Positions 58,776-64,000 of a DNA stretch of 64,000 nt are shown piece by piece. Origin of the DNA: Marsupella aquatica (taxonomy: Eukaryota > Marchantiophyta). A program made the translations under genes and the position numbers. The stretch lies in NCBI GenBank assembly GCA_973895155.1, contig OZ316892.1:11532001-11596000 (forward strand). Direction: 5' to 3'. The notes beneath the pieces were generated by a model. It was given only the letters and a program-made list of their open reading frames with translations. It was not told the origin of the DNA and did no database searches. How positions within the stretch are numbered: position 1 is the first letter of the stretch; every line of letters begins with the position of its first letter.

Positions 58776-61700
58776 AACCCTCATGTTCCTCCACTAGAGC
58801 TGAGCTTTGTCACTTTGACACAACAACAAAAAATTTGCAATTCAGAATTGCCCTTTTTTTATGAACAATACCAAGATGCTACAGACTCAATTGATATTAA
58901 TTCAAGTTAGAGAGTATGTCTCTAGTTACACAATTACTGGAAAGACAATAGATGATGACTCATAATAACTAGTCTGGCCCATGCTAGGTTTGAACACACT
59001 GATATTAGACCTAGAATGTTTCTTAAGGTTGGCAAACTAAGAAGGAAAGAAAGATGGTAGGGTTTACTAATACTCACCAGAGTGGACAGATAGACAGCTA
59101 CAAGTTTGGAGAATCAACATAGAAATACAACAAATGCAGACTGTACAACAATTGTCCCAACATGAATGTCAAGTTGATGGCATCTTTCAAGTTGGACTCT
59201 CCTCCCCATCCAACTTAGACTCTCCTCCCCTCCCTGTTGCTAGACACCTTTGCTCTTTTTAAACTGCATTGTGCATGTGCCCAACTTCCACTTTCCGGTC
59301 CACGGCTTGCATTTTGTGGTCCCTTTGTTGTGCTGTTTGTGCAAGTTTTTCTGGCCTATTTTGATACTCTTGCTTGACTGGTTGAGGTGACAGGTTTATT
59401 TGTGACATGTGTTGCCATGTTTGCAAACAAGTCAAAAGGAGTTCTCCAAGTACAAATTTCAAAATCAAATTTAAAAGAGGGTATAATTAGAAAGAACCCT
59501 TTGAGAGCTTTCTACTGGTATCAAGATTGTAAAATGAAATGGGCTATCGAATCACTGTCAAGGATGTGCCATTTTGGTTTGAATGTTTTGAAATGGGGTG
59601 TATTTAGTAAAAGTGTGGGGTTTACCATCTGAAGACCATGTTGTGCAATCCTACCTACTCTTTCTCATGGTCTGTTTATGAAAATGTCATCCCTGGCCGT
59701 TCAATTATGGTGTCATTTTTTCCTAACTTTGAGATAGACTAAATTTGCATCCTTTCCACTCCACACCCATCACTCTCCACACAACTTGCACAGTTCAGAG
59801 TCCAGTTGCCAGTCCAACTACTGCCCAGCCGCCTCACTTCAACTCGACAACACTTATGCTCGACAATGATTGGGCTAGCTCCCCTATAAAAATGGTTGCA
59901 AAACTACAGGAGACTTGGATCTCAACTTATGGCTCAACAAGAAAGCAAACTGTTAGGACTGACACCAAGTCAGAGGTCCCACCAAGCCTTTTTATTTTAT
60001 TTTAGGGAGACCCTAATGAGCAGAAAGTGAGTAGGCTTTAAGGGGGTCTGTACCCAATTTTGGATGGCATTTTCTGACATTTTTTAGCCCAACCTGCATA
60101 CCTAAAACTCTGTTCTGGACTATGGTCAAAAACCCAATCTATGTGCCATGTGGTTTGGTTAACTGAGTGGGTTTTCATGCGGCAAAATTTGTCACATTCT
60201 GATTTCCGAGAAGGATTGGTGATTACCACAAAGAACAAATGAGGTTAACTGAAAACCAAAATTCCAAAAAATCCTCCTTTGTCAACAAAAACCAAATCAT
60301 CAAAATCTACCTAAGGTGAGGTTCCATTTGTCGCATATCTACCGGTCTTGCTATGATCCAGGAATTCTTATGATGTACAGATTATCATGAGAGGTGGACC
60401 CACCATTTTATTTCCTCGGTCTTCAGGTCGGGGAAATCTCCTTTTTCCGTGGGCAAGGAGGTGGGTGCCAAAGATGTCAGAAGGGGTACCTTTGCAAACA
60501 GCCTGGTTCAAAGCACGCCAGAGCCCCTCTGGTTTGAACCTGGATACCCCAAGTTGAAAAAGAGGTAAGAGGAGAGTGCGTGAGAGTGCGAGGGATGGTG
60601 ATTGAAGGTAAAGCAGGCAGTCACTAGTAATTTAGGCTTCCCTGCAAAATACAAAAAGAAAAGGGGGAATTACAGATTTATCCTCACAGCTGCCAAATTA
60701 CCAGGGTACCCCTAAAGTTTGCAAATTAAATGGGGAGGCTGGTTACGGCCCTTCCACTTGTGCTGTGTGGTGTGGAAAGCATGAGGAACCTTGTTTAGTT
60801 CTTATTAGGAGATAAACTTCTGGTTGGGGCTGTAGGCCGATGACTGTTCTCTGGTTTCATCCTTCTTGCTAGTGCTTTAATGATTTGTTTTCTGGCTGTC
60901 TTGGGGGCTTTGTCCCCTTTTTTGTTCTTTGGGTATTGGTGGTGCTTGCTTCCCCTCATTTGTGGATTTTTTGTCTAATACTCTATATGTGACACAAATT
61001 GTTGAAAGTGAAGCCCGGATGGACCACCACGGTAAACACAATGCTCCAGTGGAGCACATTTTGGTGGTCCATGGGAATTATGGGCTTATAATTTGATGAT
61101 TATGACTCTTAAAATATTTTTGATTTGGCAAGGGCAACTAGAGAAGGAGGAGACACAGAAAAAACAAAAGCCCTAATAAGTCATATTAATGCAAATGAAC
61201 ATTAATGTAATAGAACTACCCCTCTGCATTCCATGATGAATAATTCAACCCAAAATGGCCAAAACATAACGGTCACTTTCATGGAAGTGTAGTGCACCTA
61301 CACCTCTTGCACACCCTCAAAACTAAGAAAACATTTGAATTTATGAACATCAAACTATTGCAATAAAACTCAAACTTTGGGAAATGTGGTCTATGGGGGT
61401 TTCAAATACCAACCTTGTGGTCCATGGGAGCATCAATTTCCAAATTGTTCATGGTTAGATTTGCCCTTCATGCTTTACATTTGCTTGTTCACACTCTCTA
61501 CATCCTGGGTGCAGACTGAGCTCTGCCTTAGGGATTTGACGCCTGCTATAAAGTTGCTATGTACGCACTGACTCTGCATTATCATACAGTGTACAACACC
61601 ATAGCACCATCCGAGTGTGCACAAATAAATAGCCATTAAAATGTTGGACCCCATCCACAAAAGTTTAGAGTGCTTGTAAAACATGAAAATAATTTTGTCC

Positions 61701-63399
61701 TTTAAGAGTATTCTAAGCATCTTGATGTAAACACTGCTCTTTTAGATGTATACATTCTTTCTAAAACAAAAACTAAAATCATGAGAAACAACCTATTGGC
61801 ATTGTGTGATTTCCTAGAATTCAAAATAATCAATATTTTGCGCAGGTCCTCCACTAACCAGGATGGCAGTAGGGCATAATCATGCTATGATCTGTTGCTA
61901 ATGCTGTCGCAAGTCAACATAGAGCCGGGACCACGTGAGAAGCAAGGGACGCCTCACACCTTTGCCTAGCCCAGGCATTGTTGGGTTAAGACATTGAAAC
62001 TCTAAATTTCAAAGTTTTTCAGGGTACTAAGGTCATTTTGGTAGCTTGAGGATAACTTTTGCACTTCTCCCAAAAGGAAATCACTACAGTGCGTTGGTTT
62101 AAATTGCTTTTCTATGGCACAGAAAAATTTTCATCTACAGTAGATATGAAAGTACTTGGCCGACCCCACACAACTCCAACATACCCCCACATCCGGTGGG
62201 CAGAGGGACTTTGGTTTGACCATGCTTCAAATTAAATATTTGAATGTGAGACTTACAAGTGATTACAAGTCTAGGTCTCATTTACATAACAGATGTGATA
62301 ATAAGACATAATGTTTGGATGTGAAGATTAATCCATAGTTTAAAGTACTTCTGACATGCTCTCGTTGTATGCCTTGTACAACAGAATCAATGAGACATGT
62401 GCTATGCGCATTCGTGTCACATAGCTCAGGCTGGTTAATGTGTTATGAAGGCTCATGATAAGACAAAAAGGTGAAACTGTCACTACCATGGAGTGATTCT
62501 TTGAGAATGCCCAATTGGTCAAGTCTGTGAAAACCCAGTCACACCCGGTGTTCTGGCTTCGAATCACCCTCAGGCTGGCGCCCTCAGGCAATTGTAAACC
62601 AGAACAGCAGCTTGACAGGGTGTTAAACTGCTCACATGCTCATGTGTGGCAACCATAAACATCGAAATTACTAGACGTGGTTACTCTATGCACCCAACTT
62701 CTCCAGATCTAATATATTGTTATTCTCCCAAATTTCCCAAAAGGAAAGCATTCGAGTACATTGTGGTTTGATTTTGGTTTCCTGTCTCTCTCCCTGTTCC
62801 TACCGTTTGTCGCTCTCCTTGTTCCTACTCCATGTCTCTCTCTCCCTTTTCACATTACAGTACAGTAGTTATTCCTTGGTTTTCGGCAAACAAAAAAGTA
62901 TGATTAAAGTTTTGGGTCCTACTAGCAAAATATTTTGGTGGTCCTACAAACAATATTGTACAATTAATCAATATTCATGGTGTAAACACTGAACGGGAGA
63001 AATGTATTCTGGTCTGGATTTACTTCTATAATGAAAAACCATTTTTACTATGTCACCCCCAAAATTGAACAAAATTACTAAGTTGCCCCCTAAACTAAGC
63101 TAATTACTATATATATCACCCCCTTGGACGGCCATGTATAACTCAAATAGTTGGAATGTATGGCTAAGATTGATCCATGGGGGCAGTTTACTAACTAAAT
63201 GAGTCAGACTGCCCATTCTTTGAACATAGACAGAGGTAAGGACATTCAAGCCCATGGCCCATTCACCAATTCACTCTCAACTTTTTCCAGTGACGTGCTC
63301 ACACCCAAAGCCATTTTTAGAGACTTTCCCTGCCACCAATCCCCATTTACCACCAGCACCTGCATATATATTTATTGCTTTGAGGATAAACTATCAACT
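58776..63399. other. Gene-poor AT-rich DNA
   Basis: No gene is supportable across about 4.6 kb. Dispersed-repeat words appear: about 60672-60712 is similar to the reverse complement of about 62012-62055; 63057-63100 matches 29871-29915; 63230-63290 resembles the 11740-12000 units. No element ends could be defined. Confidence 0.5.
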
Positions 63400-63655
63400 C
63401 CGGAGCATGCACCTCTGTAGGGTAGCCCACAAAGGGAGTCATACCCAGTACCAGGAGGGAGAGAGGGTTGGACCAGAGCCCCAAAGCAGATCAGCCAGGG
63501 ACTGAAGAGAAACCAAGACTCCCACCACTACACCCCACTCACGCACACACTCACCCTCCACAACCCTTGCATGTGGAGGGGGGATTGAACTTGGGACCTC
63601 TTGGTTCTAGGCTCATCCCCTGGCCACCTGCCCAGTTATGCCCAAGAGATTAGAG
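63400..63655 (-). mobile_element. Candidate tRNA-derived SINE-like repeat, copy B
   Basis: On the minus strand the head reads like a tRNA gene: an A-box-like TGGCCAGGGG at 63617-63626 and a B-box-like AAGTTCAATCC at 63582-63592, about 24 bp apart, followed by a body shared with 35409-35634. No poly(A) or clean target duplication is visible, so SINE status is inferred from the Pol III-like head and the dispersal. Confidence 0.5.
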
Positions 63656-64000
63656 GCCCTGAATAGTAGGTTCACATCACTATTATGAAATTAAACTGGA
63701 ATGCCCAAGCTTTGCTCATAAATAGTTGGTGAGTCTGGTTGTGCGCCTTTCAAGTTTCACCCCATAGCTGTGCCCTAGAGTCATGGCCTATACACTTCAA
63801 GTAAAGCATAGGCGCTTGTTTAAGCTGTCTAGAGACTTCATTCCGGACTGTAGATCTCGGGGGCCTCAATCCAAGGGGTGTCCCATATCACACGCAAAGT
63901 TTTGGGCGAATAAACACCCTAAAAGTAAAGTTAACAAAGTTTTTTTCAAGAATTTTTTTAGTCCTAACTTAATGGAATATTCCAAGAATATTCCCAAATG
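63656..64000. other. Intergenic DNA at the window edge
   Basis: AT-rich, no gene or repeat boundary recognised. The words near 63970-64000 (GAATATTCCAAGAATATTCC) are locally palindromic and similar to a stretch near 4087-4106. Confidence 0.45.

Noticed and set aside
1-64000. CRISPR arrays, bacterial operons or organellar gene clusters
   Set aside because: Repeats lack uniform spacers, the genes have spliceosomal introns, and no organellar genes are seen; the window is plant nuclear DNA.

Overview
The window looks like nuclear DNA of a land plant. All gene models use GT-AG introns, and the gene set includes plant-type families: XRI1, the plant form of the METTL14-like m6A writer subunit MTB, a TIGR01589 protein and a GET2/CAML-like receptor. 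Wide gene spacing, long leaders and a large load of decayed repeats fit a medium or large genome. A bryophyte or other seed-free plant is my guess; the sequence alone does not settle this.

Six genes can be read. On the plus strand: an XRI1 homologue (six exons, 8111-9783); a RING-H2 E3 ubiquitin ligase with an N-terminal zinc ribbon and a C-terminal membrane segment (two coding exons, 16862-19352); a small TIGR01589 protein (exons from 31935 to about 33392, 3' end tentative); an intronless GET2/CAML-like tail-anchored protein receptor (38556-39464); and MTB, the METTL14-type subunit (six exons, 51576-56782). On the minus strand: UNC50 (nine secure exons plus one tentative, 44889-41787). The genes are independent loci in ubiquitylation, tail-anchored protein insertion, Golgi/ER membrane trafficking, RNA m6A methylation and DNA repair/meiosis; no shared pathway or operon is evident.

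The space between genes is old and fresh mobile DNA: an L1-type LINE remnant (2160-2440), a 530-bp foldback (4935-5465), two fragments of one retroelement protein domain (10975-11475 and 29090-29302), two members of a MITE-like family (36936-37094 and 46433-46540), a candidate tRNA-derived SINE in two copies (35409-35634 and 63400-63655), and many short tandem or minisatellite arrays.

The most striking object is at 13049-13380: a complete 332-bp miniature LTR retrotransposon (TRIM/SMART type). It has identical 137-bp LTRs, a perfect AGTGT target duplication, an initiator-Met primer site and a 58-bp interior. Each LTR carries a 71-bp tRNA-like unit with textbook Pol III A and B boxes. It parallels Cassandra TRIMs, which carry 5S rRNA promoters, but here the captured Pol III module is tRNA-like.
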